Below, piece after piece: positions 21,238-32,968 of a stretch of 64,000 nt of DNA. A program made the translations under genes and the position numbers. The notes under the pieces are model-generated. The model worked only from the letters and a program-made list of their open reading frames with translations, was not told where the DNA came from and made no database searches. How positions within the stretch are numbered: position 1 is the first letter of the stretch; each line of letters starts with the position of its first letter. This DNA comes from Mesocentrotus franciscanus (lineage: Eukaryota > Echinodermata > Echinoidea > Camarodonta > Strongylocentrotidae): the NCBI GenBank assembly GCA_037976565.1, contig CP137681.1, forward strand, positions 30,818,707 to 30,882,706, given 5' to 3'.

Positions 21238-23201
21238 TGACATGCTTTTTGGCCCTATATTTAATTTCCTCCATCTTTACTCTCAGAGCCTGCTGGAATT
21301 CAGCTGATTTGTGTCCGTCCCCCTTTGATCTTCCTGCAATTGTTGAAAGATATAAACAGAACAAAAATATTTAGAAGTATTAGTGATGCTTATCAGAATT
21401 GCCAAGATCGAGTAGCGTCACATGTTAGCTCAAACAACACGATGCTCAGAAATAAAATGATAGTACAGTTCACTGGATACTGCCCATAAAAAGCCATAAA
21501 AGTAGAGCTTTTTGAAAAGTATAATCAACTTCGCATAAGTCAATCTTGACATGCAAAAGTTAAAGTCGCAATTAAAAGTTTTATTTTCAAAATAGGCAAT
21601 TATTCAACATTCAAAATCTATAACTTACGGGTCCTTGGTCTTTCAAGCAAGTCAACAGAGTACCACTTCTTTTTAGCCTCATCGTACGCCTCCCATCCAT
21701 CGATCCTCATCCTCCGGCCACCTGCCGAACTTCGCTGCTCAAACCACCCTCTTCACATTATCCAGTGTGACTGTGAACACACACGACGAGTGCATGCATA
21801 TTCTAGAAAAGAAAAAAAAAGATTATATGATTTAAATCATTTTACAAATTTTACAAAATATATCCTGGAAAAAAGGCATGCATGCACATGATGAACGGGA
21901 TTCCTACTAGTAATTAGAAATCTATAGTAGGGCCTACAGGCTGGATCTCTAAAACTAAAACTAAAAGAGTCTTATACTAAAGTCAATCATGACTGATACT
22001 GTTAGTCTTACTCTTACTTAGTGATAGTGATAAGTTTAACCAGTTTACCGAGTCAGTGAGTGATACGGTTACGACATATTATGTACATATTATTCATTAT
22101 CAATGATATCAAAATATCATAAAATCGTATTTTACTTACAAATTTGATAAACATCAACTCTAAAAATGAGGATTTCTGGAACCTTGTCAAATGTCACTTC
22201 TTCATGTTTTTTCGTAATGGACGGAAATGAAAATTCAATTTGAAGAACATTCATACATTGTCATCGACAATTTAATGCCAGGCCCAGTTCAAAAACAAAA
22301 TTAGCTCAGTCAAATGATCAAATCGGCGCTAGTGTACTTTCGTATCCATTTTTTTTACCCATATAACTCCGGCGTGGGAATACCCTACTAAAACATACCC
22401 AAAATCAAGTAAATCTTCATCAATTGTTCCAATAAGGGTCATGATTTAAAAGTTCTTATGTTTTTACCTGATCGTGTCAATTTTGTTATATCTATTTTGG
22501 AGTTTTTTCCTAAAAACAAAGACTTATTAAAATCTAGGCCTAGACCTATAGATCTACACTTTCTCACGGGATTCACGGCAACCGTCGGTACGGTACTACA
22601 TACTGCACTGCCTACAGTACTGGGTAGACCACCTCCCCGGGTAGACTATGCAATTGTATTGTGCAGCAGTTTGCCGTGAATCCCGTGAGAAAGTGTATAT
22701 TATAAGTCTTCGTTTTTAGGAAGAATACTCCCCCCCCAAAATAAGAAAATTGACACAAAGGGGTAAGAAACATAACGACTTTTAAATCATGACCATTATT
22801 TGAACAATTGATGAAGATTTAGTTGATTTTGGGGTATGTTTTAGTAGGGCCTCTCCACGCCAGAGTTACGGGTCAAAAAATGGATACGAAAGTACACTAG
22901 CGCCGAATTATGAAATGCAGTAAAATTTGCCTATCTTTATTAAGTCAATATCTTCATTATTTCTCACCCAATGACCCAATTTCAAGTAAATATCATCCCT
23001 AGGTAGTTTTTAGTTCCTGTATCCATGGATTTCACATCCAACGACATTTAACGTAGATTCTAAGTTTAAATACTCAGTAGCCTAGGCCCTACGCCTAACG
23101 GCCAACGGTCGTCTCAGAATCATGCACTCACCTTCAATTTATCGTCGCTGTATCTGGCTGGTTTCTTGCTTGCTCGAGATCGGATCACGGGAATATCACT
23201 A
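21238..23201 (-). pseudogene. Decayed three-exon gene, unknown family, minus strand
   Basis: Three exons join in consistent phase. E1 23,201-23,132 (…SDIPVIRSRASKKPARYSDD…, donor GAAG|GTGAGT). E2 21,770-21,629 (acceptor TTCACAG|TCAC; GWFEQRSSAGGRRMRIDGWE then AYDEAKKKWYSVDLLERPRT; donor GTAAGT, phase 1). E3 21,333 to about 21,238 (acceptor CAATTGCAG|GAAG; GDGHKSAEFQQALRVKMEEI). E2 has one in-frame TGA before RGWFEQ. After E3 the frame runs into a dispersed repeat and stops. The phase agreement across two introns makes chance unlikely. The family is not recognised. The gene is divergent to the plus gene at 23,697, with an NRF1-like site between. Confidence 0.55.
22324..22905. mobile_element. 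Foldback MITE with about 240-290-bp arms
   Basis: Begins CGGCGCTAGTGTACTTTCG and ends with its reverse complement. The arms stay complementary through TTTCTCACGGGATTCACGGC on one side and GTGAATCCCGTGAGAAAG on the other, leaving a loop of about 80 bp. It lies in the intron between E1 and E2 of the decayed minus-strand gene. The flanks suggest AAT/AAT but this is weak. Confidence 0.8.
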
Positions 23202-23358
23202 CTGCAGACATTAATCACTTACAACTTAGGGAAAACTAGACCTATATCTCAAATTCTCAATGACTTTCGGATGATTTAATGAGAATATCGTAACTTGTTA
23301 AATCAACGTACGAACTTCCCGCTATTGTAGCTAGCTTATTTGAAATTCGTTGACTATA

Positions 23359-23370
23359 CTGCGCATGCGT
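23359..23370. promoter_or_regulatory. NRF1-like site between divergent genes
   Basis: CTGCGCATGCGT closely matches the palindromic NRF1 binding motif TGCGCATGCGC. It lies between the minus gene (E1 at 23,201) and the plus gene (start 23,697), the expected place for a bidirectional promoter. Function is inferred. Confidence 0.4.
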
Positions 23371-23696
23371 TGTTCATCAAGACTTAAACAAAACCACAGA
23401 TAATTATTTATTTATTATATTTTTGAATTAAATTCCTTTTTTTTAAATTTCATAATGATTTCTTTTTTTCAACATAATGAGCGACACAATTTTTTTAGCT
23501 GCAATTAATTAAATGATTAATCTGTAGATTTTTAAAGATGAGAACGTTCAACGTACGAGTGTGCGCGCGCATGCAGTTGCAAAATATAAGCTCGATCACA
23601 CTTCTGATATTTCAACCAAAAGGCGTTATATCCGCCTAGATTCGTCTGTACCATTCGCGTCTCGAAATACATCATTTTCTGGCGATTTCATCATGG

Positions 23697-25110
23697 ATGA
23701 AAGACTTAAATGAGCTTGCTGATATATCAAATATACCCAGGAAAATGAAGCCAGAATGGAAGAAATCCAAAGCAAAAGAGCGGAGAAACAGTGCAGTGGT
23801 GAAGGTGAGTTTGCTTTTTGTGCTCGAGTCAGTCCCGTGTGTAATTTGATGTTGGGACTATGATTTCATTTTTGTTTCATCATGCAATCGTACAATGTAT
23901 TGAAAATGGGCAGTATTGTATCATGTCAAGATAAAAAACAACTGTATTTCTAAGAATATTTTGTATTGTTTTGGAATCAATAAAAAATAACTATTGCAAG
24001 AGAAAAAACTTGATTTGATAATGATTAATCTTATTAATATTATAGACTAATATTATTAATATTAATATTAATAAGAGTTAAGACGTACGATGTGACTAAG
24101 AAAAGTAAGAGATAAGATAGATGTTGGGGACAATGAAATTATCTAAAATAATCATTCATTAGTCTTAGAATCAATAATGGTCAGGGGCACCCTTTGAAAT
24201 CATAAATGGAGTTAGTCTATATGGAGTCTTTTATTGACACATTTTCCTAGTGACAATAGACCCTCTACCTAGGCTCTAGTCAAAAATATAATTTCTATTT
24301 GGCGTGGTCATTGTGACAGTGCTACTGCTGGTTAAGTAAACATGACTTAGCCATGATTTTCTTAATTCAAAATAATACTGCCTAGCCATATTGCATTTGG
24401 TCTCTATCACCTGAGCTGTTAGCTAGCTATTACAACTTAAATTTGGCATGGTTTTGAAATAGTGTTTTGCTAGATTTATAGTTATGAAAAAGCAATAATA
24501 ATGATTGATAACTCTGTCAAAAAAAACCTGGAAAGAATTCCTTTCAAAATTCCTTCTTTCATTTGTTGGTATGTCCCGCTACAGCTACAATAGTTGGATA
24601 GGCATACATCTAACGTGTGTACTCTGTTTTAACTACACAATCGCTATAGAACGTGACATGACATGGAACACCTGGGTCAGAATCCTCTTTGATTTTCAAT
24701 CAATCCAAAAGTAAATTCACTCTAACTCTAAGATATTGCTTTTGCTGTATTTTGCTGATTTTAATTTTTACTTTTCATCCAAATTCAGGTTAACGGCCAG
24801 CCATTGTATGCCTTCATCCATCACATAGCTTTCGAAAAGCAGCAATCCTTGACGAGGGGACATTGACGACATCTTCCATGCGTTCTATGAGGATTCCAAT
24901 AAGGAGCGACAAGATGCATTCATAGCAGCTAGCGTACAAAACAGACGGATGTTAAAAACTCTTGCTCGCACGCAGTAGCCATCAACATTGAAGAGAAAAT
25001 CCTGCAGCTACTGCTATGCATGGACCACGCACCTACCTTGAAACTGTCAAGGAGTTTTATGCAGCAATCTGCATATCGGATGCAATGGATGTGTACATAC
25101 ATGTATATGT
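23697..25110 (+). pseudogene. Decayed two-exon gene, unknown family, plus strand
   Basis: Exon 1 (23,697-23,804) has 36 codons beginning MKDLNELADISNIPRKMKPE and ends at a strong donor AAG|GTGAGT. Exon 2 starts at 24,789 after AAATTCAG and continues in phase with VNGQPLYAFIHHIAFEKQQS. Four Gs at 24,856-24,859 where three would keep the frame shift it; the next frame reads IDDIFHAFYEDSNKERQDAF then IAASVQNRRMLKTLARTQ and stops. Another frame later reads GPRTYLETVKEFYAAICISD, so there is a second shift. An ATG four bases upstream (23,693) gives only six codons, so 23,697 is the likely start. Probably an element gene; no domain is recognised. An AATAAA lies at 25,864. Confidence 0.55.
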
Positions 25111-25269
25111 AGCTTAGTTCTTTGTCACTGCACTCAATGTCATGTGTTCTTGCGATTGGGGCCCCTGCGATTGCGGCCCCAGCAATCAAGTACGACTATA
25201 CTCTACAAAGAGGACTGTACTCAATGGAAGAAGAAGAAGAAGGATATGTTAATAGACCAGCTATATGTA

Positions 25270-25456
25270 TATATATCTCTATACTTTCAACTCTTCCTAA
25301 ATCGGATTTGCATAAGTCGAATAATCGCCTAAGTCGAAGGTGCTGTACTAGTCCTTTCTCTTTATTTTCTGTTGTTTTGACCTTGCATTAGGAGACAAAA
25401 ATTCTTGGTCGAAGCAATTTCTTCAGTCCCAACAGATTTGACTTAGGCAGAGTTAA
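25270..25456. mobile_element. Decayed pogo/Tigger-like MITE
   Basis: CTTTCAACTCTTCC, GCATAAGTCGAATAATCGCC and the end TTGACTTAGGCAGAGTTAAC match the family of 20,456-20,576, but the left end is degraded and the middle is longer. Confidence 0.6.
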
Positions 25457-25863
25457 CTATATATATTTATATTTGTTTTGTGCAGACCTTGTAAGTTGTA
25501 ACAAAAGTTGTTTTCAACATCCATTGAAATATGTCCATGCTTCCTAATGCTTGTCCATTGTCGAGCTTTGTGTATCAGTAATAACTAAGTAGTGTTGTCA
25601 AATCAATTATTATGCAGTTTTCTGTTTCTAAAATTAGTTTCACTGGTCCAACGCTGTCTCAAGGGCTGGTGCCGAGTACTCTCGACAGTCACTTTTATGA
25701 ATTTGTTAAGTAACTTTATTTCAAATTGCTGGCAGCATAGTGAAGGCTCGTCAATAGTTCTGCTACTGTAATTCTGTTGAGTGTAGACACTGCAACCTCT
25801 TCTACCTTAGTACCTTACCATCACTTTTTGGCAGACTGCCCTTCTGTCTTTACACATTTGAGA

Positions 25864-25869
25864 AATAAA
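25864..25869 (+). terminator. Possible polyadenylation signal
   Basis: AATAAA, followed about 20 bases on by TGCATGTTAC. It lies about 750 bases past the last coding remnant of the plus gene and could mark its 3' end. The hexamer alone is weak evidence in AT-rich DNA. Confidence 0.3.
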
Positions 25870-26809
25870 TGTTTTCAACCTGCATGTTACAAAAATGAGA
25901 ATAATATAACAAGAGTTTTCTATTACCTTTTAGCCTGGTGAAAGGAAAGTTATGTGATTTTCATATGTTTTTCCATGTTAGTGATGTCACATAATGATTC
26001 AATTGTTGTATATACTCAAATTTTTAGTAAACATTGTGAATTGGTGATTGCATAATGTACATTCATTGATATTTTAACAATTCATATAATCATGTGAAAG
26101 GATGACTAGGGCTGGCGGTAGGTGCTATGTTTAGGGTTCATTCAACTCTTTGGCTAAATCAGGATTCTCACCCCATAATCATATAATGGCTATAAAATAG
26201 TTAACTAAAGGTACCGTATTTGATAGTTGCTTATATTATAATGTCCATGGAATTTTTATTTAAAGGTTATTGTATCTCTATTCTAAGTTTTTGCTCATTT
26301 TAATGTATAACGATGCCTTGGCATATAGTACTGTGCTACCACTGCTGTGCAGTGTTTACTTTATAGTGTACTGATAGACCAATGAATAAATAAAAGGTAA
26401 CAGTTAACAAATAATTGAAAAGAATACGTATTTTCATTAATTTTGGAAATGGCTGCTGGTCCTGAAAAAAAGGCACCCGGTTCTCTCAAAATGTAAGGAC
26501 ATGGAGCCGCTTTTTCAGATATTCGGCTCACAGTCTGCATTGACTTATGGAAAGGCTTGGACATTTGTAACAAATATGTTCTTCTCGACCACCTGCATTT
26601 ACTTTTGGTTATTTTTCCCATTTCTCAAAGAAAGTCTTACTGGAGCCAGTTATAATAGAAAGGGAGTAAAACACTCAATGGTTGAAATACCAAAGCAAAA
26701 AAACAGAAAACATAATTTGATTAGTCCAAAAGAAGAGCTCAAAATAGCAGGAATATAGTGCTGAACTTTTAAAGACAAAAAAATATTATAAAACAGGTAC
26801 ACACATGTT

Positions 26810-27660
26810 AATTGCAAAAATAGCAGGAAAATAATGATAAGTTTTAAAGATGAAAAAATAGTATAAAATAAAGTGCAATAAATGGGAAAATAGTGATAAA
26901 CATTTAAAGACGAAAAATAGTATAAAAATAGGTTAACTTTATGTTATGTCAAGTGCAAGCAGGAAAATAGTGAAATATAAGTATAAAATTATGTTAAGTG
27001 CAAAAATAGCAGGAAAATAGTGAACAACTTTTAACGACGAAAAAATGATATAAAATAGTTTAACTTTATGTTATGTTATGCAAAAATAGCAGGAAAATAG
27101 TGAAAAACTTTCAAAGACTAAAAATAGTATAAAAATAGGTTAACTTTATGTTATGTTAAGTGCAAAAAATAGCAGGAAAATAGTGAAAAACTTTCAAAGA
27201 CAAAAAAATAGTATAAAAATAGGTTAACTTTATGGTTATGTTAAGTGCAAAAAATAGCAGGAAAATAATGAAATATAAGTACGAACTTATGTCAAGCACA
27301 ACAAATAGCAGGAAAATAGTGAAAAACTTTTAAACACGAAAAAATAGTACAAAAATAGGTTAACATTATGTTATGTTAAGTGCAAAAAATAGCTGGAAAA
27401 TAGTGAAAACATTATAAAAAAGGGAAAAATAGTTTTAAAATAGTGCAGAAAATAGAAATAGCTAAAAAAGTTTATTTTTTCACTATTTTTTATGAAAATA
27501 GTCAAAAAATAGCCACCTTGTTGGGGAAAATGGAAAAATATAAGAAAAATAGTGTAGTTTTTAGACTATTTTTTTTTAAAATAGCCCAAAAATAGATCAA
27601 GAAATCAAGAAATAGCAAAAAAATATATGAAAAATAGTGAAAAAATATATTTTTCTACTG
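26810..27660. repeat. AAAATAG-type tandem array, right (about 80-bp units)
   Basis: About eight to nine units carry AAAATAGCAGGAAAATAGTG, an AAACTTT(C/T)AA(A)GAC segment and AGGTTAACTTTATGTTATG. Unit length varies with indels. The distal part (27,420-27,660) loses the GTTAACTTTATG segment and resembles the left array. Confidence 0.85.
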
Positions 27661-27676
27661 GTCAAAATGACTGGGG

Positions 27677-28869
27677 CTCTTACGCGCAAATGTAGTCTGC
27701 TAAAGTGCTATTGATAATCGTACACGAACCGGCTCAGCTCCGCGAAGCCTTTAACAGATGCCGGTGCTTCTGGCGGAATTGTTAGAGGAATCTGACAGCC
27801 CTAGGTAATTATTTTCACTTATTTTAAAACAATGTTATGCATCGTTCAATAATATCGTCTGTAGCAGTATAAACAAACTCATATTCTGAACGGATATCAA
27901 GTTACGAAATGGCGAGATAGGTCATTACGGTCCCACGCACTGTTTTCTGCGTGAGTTGTATTGTCGGTCTACTAGTATGCAGATCTAGTACTAGTAGTAC
28001 GTAGACTCGCCTGCTACTACTAGTACTACTAGTACTATCAACAGAGTGCTACTAAGTATTAAGTAACACAGTATCTTAAATAAGCTTGAACATGTATAAG
28101 TGCAGGAGCAGTTACATGCAGTAACAACAATTACTATAAATGTCACGAGTCACAAGGCGAATTCGCTGAAGAGTGAAGCCCAGGCCAGGGCATGCAGGGG
28201 AGATATCATTAATAATAATTTTACATTAACTATGTTAACTGATTAAGCAGTACCAGCCCAAGCCTCCAAGGCAAGGCCCAATTAGCCAAGGGCACATTTT
28301 GGTTAAAATTCAATGTCAATGTTGATATGACAATGCCAAATCATAAAATGGCAATTGCGACGTAGGAGTTGAGTCCACACATAGGAGCATCACTATCCTG
28401 GCTGTGTAGTAAAAGCTGTGCTTTTGATTCTCAACATTTCAAACACCACTGTACAAAACTCAACTGATTTCACTCAAAATCAGTACTTTAGTGACAATTG
28501 ATGACACCTAAATAGCAGTAAAATACATTTTTTAAACTTACTGATGTTAAAAAGAATAATTTAAAAATTCAAATTGTAAGTCTAGTGTCAAACTTTGCTT
28601 ACAGCTGCATCGACATGATTGTGTACAGTCTATGCAATATTGTGTGGTGTGTGTATTTGTGTATATACTTCTAGGTCCCTGCCTCACAGCATGTATGCAG
28701 TGCTAGAGGTCGATACGCATTTAGCATTGACTCTCTATGCTTTGCTGGAGTGGTTGAGTCTAGGCTCGAGCGCGAGCCTAGAGTCTAGATCTAGAACTAC
28801 GTTAGTACTTAAGTACTCCTAGTACTAGATTTAAATATTAAATGACCCCTCGTAAGCTCTTTCCATGTT
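27677..28869. other. No gene; short palindromes
   Basis: CTAGTAGTAC/ACTAGTACTA palindromic repeats at about 27,965-28,035 and an inverted pair around TCTAGGCTCG/CGAGCCTAGA at about 28,761-28,784. A 40-base match (ACGCATTTAGCATTGACT…CTATGCTTTGCTGGAGTG) recurs near 39,758. Nothing coding is supported. Confidence 0.5.
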
Positions 28870-30293
28870 CATGTTATAAATACGAGACTGAGACTTGAAT
28901 AGTAAAGCCAGGTATGCTTGAATGAATAAACAATTTTGTGCTTGCTAATTATTTAAAGGAAATCCAACCATGAGAATTGAGATGAAGTGGCTTAATTTCA
29001 GCAAATGCAGAAAAATGAAGCAAATACATTTCATGTTTCTTCCCGGTTTTACCAGTAGAATAGCCGGCTGAGAGGACCATCACTAGCACTCCCAGTGGCT
29101 GATGTCTAAGTAGGAGTTTGACGTGGAGAGCTTTTAGCATGTTGTTGAGGTACTAATGGATGGGGGGTCAACCTAGCATAGGCTGGAGCGGCTTCTTATA
29201 CACTCGGCTTTATGCTCATAAACGCATGCCTGCTCTTAATTAATTTGCTTTAAAGACAAAGATAAAGCTGATGGTATGGGAAGACGTCCACTACAAATTC
29301 CTCCCTCTTTATTGTGCATGATAATTTCATTTTGCCACCAAAGTTGTGGTTGAGCTACTTAAGGTGTACCTTTTGCCTTGGACTTAGAGGATGACAGGCT
29401 TTTTGTTTTGTTGGGGGTTTGCTTATAATAATAGTACTAGTGGCTTCTGGTATAGCGCACATGTCCGTCACGTTGTGAGAGGTGGGGGAGTTAGCACTAA
29501 TTTGGGTTGTTTCATCCCATGTTTGCAAGACTGAGACTTAAATATTCAAGGTCTTCTTAATTGCTTTAGATAATGATGTGCTTACTAATAAGTTAAAAGG
29601 ATATCCAACCGTGAGATGAAGTGGCTTGTTTGAACAAATGCAGAAAAATTAAACAAATACTTTTCATATTTTTTCATAGTTTACCAGTAGAATAGACAGC
29701 TGGGATACGCAAGAGATGAGGGACCACTAGCACCCCAGTGGTTGATGTCCATGTAGGAGTTTGTGCAGCTGATGTGGAGAGCTTTTAGCAAATTGACAAG
29801 GTATGTGTGGTAAGGAAATTAGCTCCAAAATAAAAGTTATAGATTGGGAGTTGGGCTGGCGAGAGGGAGGGGGTCAATCTTTAGCAAACAAATGAACTAT
29901 TTTCATTTACATAACAATGATCCATGGACAAAACTATGCTGGGAAATAATTTTCTAATGTGCGCAAAGTGGTGGGGGTGCTAGGAGGGCCCTCCAAAGAT
30001 GACGGGTTCCCAAACACTCAATTTTTTTTCATAAACGCATGACTGATCTTGCTTTGAAAGGTTTTAGGCAGTTGATGGTATTGTAAGACATCAAACACAA
30101 GTTCCTCGCTCTTTAATGTGCGTGACAGACATTCATTTTGCCAACATGTCATGTTTGAGCTACTTATGGTGTATCAACTTACAAGATGACAGGCTTCATC
30201 TTATATTTTGTATTTTTCTTATTGTCTTTTTTTCATAGGGGGAAGGGGGTGAAGAAGGAGAGTTAACACTAATTTGTGTTGTTTCATCACAGA
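28870..30293. repeat. Diverged tandem duplication of about 0.65-0.77 kb
   Basis: Copy 1 (28,870-29,520) and copy 2 (29,521-30,293) share, in order, GACT(T)GA/ACTTAAAT, ATCCAACC(A/G)TGAGA, TTTACCAGTAGAATAG, GTGGAGAGCTTTTAGCA, ATAAACGCATG, TTCATTTTGCCA and GATGACAGGCTT, ending with CACTAATTTG(G/T)GTTGTTTCATC. Intact coding was not found in either copy. Confidence 0.8.
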
Positions 30294-30413
30294 AAAAATA
30301 AAATAATATGCATTAACCTGATGCCTGTAATTTTTTGAAGAGATGCGATTTTAAAATCATGTCATCCCTGTATAGCTTCCTGTACGAGCTGTGTTGGGGT
30401 TTTCTGCATCCAT

Positions 30414-30563
30414 CATGAGTTATCAAATATATTCTCCTTTTAACCCAGCATCTTCACCCTCTGCCTTTGAACTGATTACGTTTCCAATACCACGGTTTGG
30501 AGGTCAGACCAAACGACTGACAGACCGACCGACTGAATAGCTAAGTCCCTCAGTCATCAAAGG
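30414..30563 (+). CDS. Candidate exon, unknown protein
   Basis: From an ATG at 30,414 a frame reads MSYQIYSPFNPASSPSAFEL then ITFPIPRFGGQTKRLTDRPT, meets one TAG, and reaches a strong donor AAAG|GTAAGT. The stop and the lack of a recognised domain keep confidence low. Confidence 0.3.
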
Positions 30564-30621
30564 TAAGTTTTAACCTAATTTGTTACATTTTATATTGTTT
30601 ATATATGAAATATTTTTATAA

Positions 30622-30757
30622 TTTTGACTGGCTTTAATGGGAATATGAAACTATATTGCCCAAATATAATCATATTAGCCGGGTCGAAGACGAGGGCAAT
30701 ATGGTTATGTTGAGGGCAATATTGTCTCATATCAACCAAAATGTGAGCCAGTCAATG
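30622..30757. mobile_element. Small hairpin element
   Basis: TTTTGACTGGCT…ATATTGCCC is mirrored by GGGCAATATTG…AGCCAGTCAA, imperfect arms of about 45 bp. It is a MITE remnant of undetermined superfamily. Confidence 0.6.
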
Positions 30758-31699
30758 TTATTATTATCAATTATCCTCTTCTTATATTTCAAGTATCACT
30801 TATACATTTATCATGTACAAGTACCCAGATGTGAAACGTATGGTAATATGCTCTTATATTACCCGCTGCTACATCACGCGTGTCTATGTGAGATAATTAA
30901 ATAATAATGAATGATATTATACGCTTGACTAACTTTGAATATTGATCCTTATTGAGTGGTCTTTCTGAAAGTTGATATAATAAAGTTTCTTTCAATCTGG
31001 CAGACAAGTACATGCAAGTGCATTCATTATTACTTACTGGGTTTATAACATTCATCACAAATTTGCTGATAACCTGCAGATTTTATATCTTCTTTAGATA
31101 TGAACATATCAATTCAATGATTGACAACAAACCCAGTAATACATATGGAACCCTATCATATCATCTTCAGTGGTTGATAAATACTGTATAGATGTCCTCT
31201 ACATTTTTATTGAAATGGAATACAATAGTACCATACAGACCATGGAGTATGCTGTCACAATTTGTTTAAACAATATACCAATCCTCCCAACCTAAAAGTG
31301 TTGAACACAGGTAAGCCATTCATATTTGTAAAATAGGAGTTATACCACTCTGATTTCCTACCAGGAACTTAGTGCCACAATGTCACAAATTGCATTCTAA
31401 GTGAATAAATGGTGCAACAGTATTTATAAAACAATTGCAAATCTGCTTTTCTACTCGGTGCATGCTTTGCTTTTTTTCTGTTAAAAGTAGACCTTAAATT
31501 CATATTCTGATTTTCATTTATAGTTACTGTATATTTCAAAATATCAATTTAGGACAGAGTAAAACCACTTTTTATTTAATACCTGTTTCTAGGTTTCATT
31601 CCTGTTTTATGAAATAAAATTACTATGTCTTCTCTACTTATCATTGAACCGAGTTATTGATAACTTGATTGTAACAATCTTTTGTCAATTACCTCTTAG
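30758..31699. other. AT-rich, no gene seen
   Basis: The short open frame at 30,656-30,904 overlaps the hairpin element and is not supported. The rest is ordinary AT-rich non-coding sequence. Confidence 0.5.
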
Positions 31700-31890
31700 G
31701 ATGGACAAAAATACAGAAGTTATTGTTAGGTGGGATCGTGATGGAGAGATCAATTGTGGCAAGAAACGAGATCTTCGATATAACGGAAGGCTTAGGGTGG
31801 GTTCAAGAGTTACTATGAGCTAGATGGATGTGGACTGGACGGGGACTGCAACGCTGACAGGAGACTCTGACTCCAAATGTGCCTCCATTT
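31700..31890 (+). pseudogene. Candidate exon, small beta-rich domain
   Basis: After TTACCTCTTAG|G, an ATG at 31,701 opens a frame reading MDKNTEVIVRWDRDGEINCG and LRYNGRLRVGSRVTMS, then TAG, then continues in frame MDVDWTGTATLTGDS until the SINE. The alternating hydrophobic pattern (VIVRWD…RLRVGSRVTM) resembles a Tudor-like barrel, but this is impression rather than a domain match. One nonsense codon suggests decay. Confidence 0.35.
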
Positions 31891-31894
31891 AGAG

Positions 31895-32092
31895 GTTTTG
31901 TGTTCTAGTGGATAAGTAGTTGGACTGTGGATCACAGGATCCATGGTTCAAGTCCCGCCACAGCAGTAATGTCTTTTGGCAAGATATTAATCTACATTTG
32001 CCACTCTGCTGTGAGCACCGAAAGCGGCTGCCTAGCAGAGCCAGGGTAATAGTTGGAGCGCCTTGAGCATATTGTTATTAATATTTTGACAG
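31895..32092 (+). mobile_element. tRNA-derived SINE
   Basis: A box-like CTAGTGGATAAGTAGTTGG and B box GGTTCAAGTCC give a tRNA-like head. The body includes AGCACCGAAAGCGGCTGCC, and the tail GGAGCGCCTTGAGCATATTG with ATT repeats is shared with 55,965-56,050. It ends the candidate exon at 31.7-31.9 kb. Confidence 0.75.
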
Positions 32093-32700
32093 TGACAACC
32101 TCCCTCCTTCCTCACTAAGAACAGCACAGACTAAGGTCATCCATCATATGAAAGTTGCATGTAAGAAGTTTTAATCCCATAAACTTACAGTGTTGAATGT
32201 TTTTAGAAGGATTTGGCATGTAGGACTAATATTAATTGCTAATAGTTTATATTTCAAAGGGCAATCCAACCTTTGTAACAAGTTGATTTATGTTAAAGCA
32301 GAAAAAATGAGTGTAATAGACTGGTGAAAGTTTGAAAGAAATCAGACATAGAATAAGAAATAATGTTTGAAAAGTTTGATTACAACATCTATGTAAATCT
32401 CAGATCTGCAATTTTATGAGGCAACAGGGACGTATGCAGCTGACAACTTTGTATGTCATACACAAAAAATATAAATAATTAATGATTTTCTTTTAAGCTC
32501 CTCTTCCATTGTGGCAGTACTCAAACTATATTGTAACCCTCCCTCCCCCTAATCAGTGGCCTTGTGAATTTGCATTTCAGAATTTGCCAAGAACACCGGT
32601 ACCCCCCTTCTTTATAGAGCTACCATGTTGTATTTTTTGCCATGAGTGTGGGCTACAGTTAAATAAGTTGCAATTTTGATATTCAAACATGATTCATTAC

Positions 32701-32968
32701 ACCGGAGTGTTGGCTCAGTCAGTAGAGCGTCCGCCTCACAACCGGGAGGTCGTGGGTTCGAATCCCGGCCGCGTCATACCAAAAGACGTTAAAAGATGGG
32801 AGTTGTTGCTACCTTATTTGGCGTTCAACAATAAGGGATAGAGCAACGTCGATCTGGCGCTCAGCGGCTGCCGGGCTCGCGATCAATTGGGCAAAAAGAA
32901 TTTCCGTTTCGGTTTAATAAAATTTGGAGTGAACTATTAGGCTATTATTATTATTATTATTATTATTA
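32701..32968 (+). mobile_element. tRNA-derived SINE with (ATT)n tail
   Basis: The head has TGGCTCAGTCAGTAGAGCG (A box), a CAC-type anticodon loop and GGTCGTGGGTTCGAATCCC (B box), then CGTCATACCAAAAGACGTT. The 170-bp body ends at (ATT)n, 32,942-32,968. Head and linker resemble the SINE at 5,953-6,193 but the bodies differ. Confidence 0.85.

Larger units (their letters stand above)
18836..27676. mobile_element. Candidate 8.8-kb DNA element with AAAATAG arrays at both ends
   Basis: The left end is CCCCAGTC (18,836) and the right end GACTGGGG (to 27,676), each bordered outside by CTCT (18,832-18,835 and 27,677-27,680), a possible 4-bp target duplication. Degenerate AAAATAG/ATATATTTT arrays lie just inside both ends. 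Between them are two divergent spliced genes, both decayed, around 23.2-23.7 kb, plus later insertions. The boundaries rest on short matches; the arrays could instead be two independent repeats. Confidence 0.4.

Noticed and set aside
24505..24714. 69-codon plus frame
   Set aside because: In the intron of the decayed plus gene; no splice fit and no domain.
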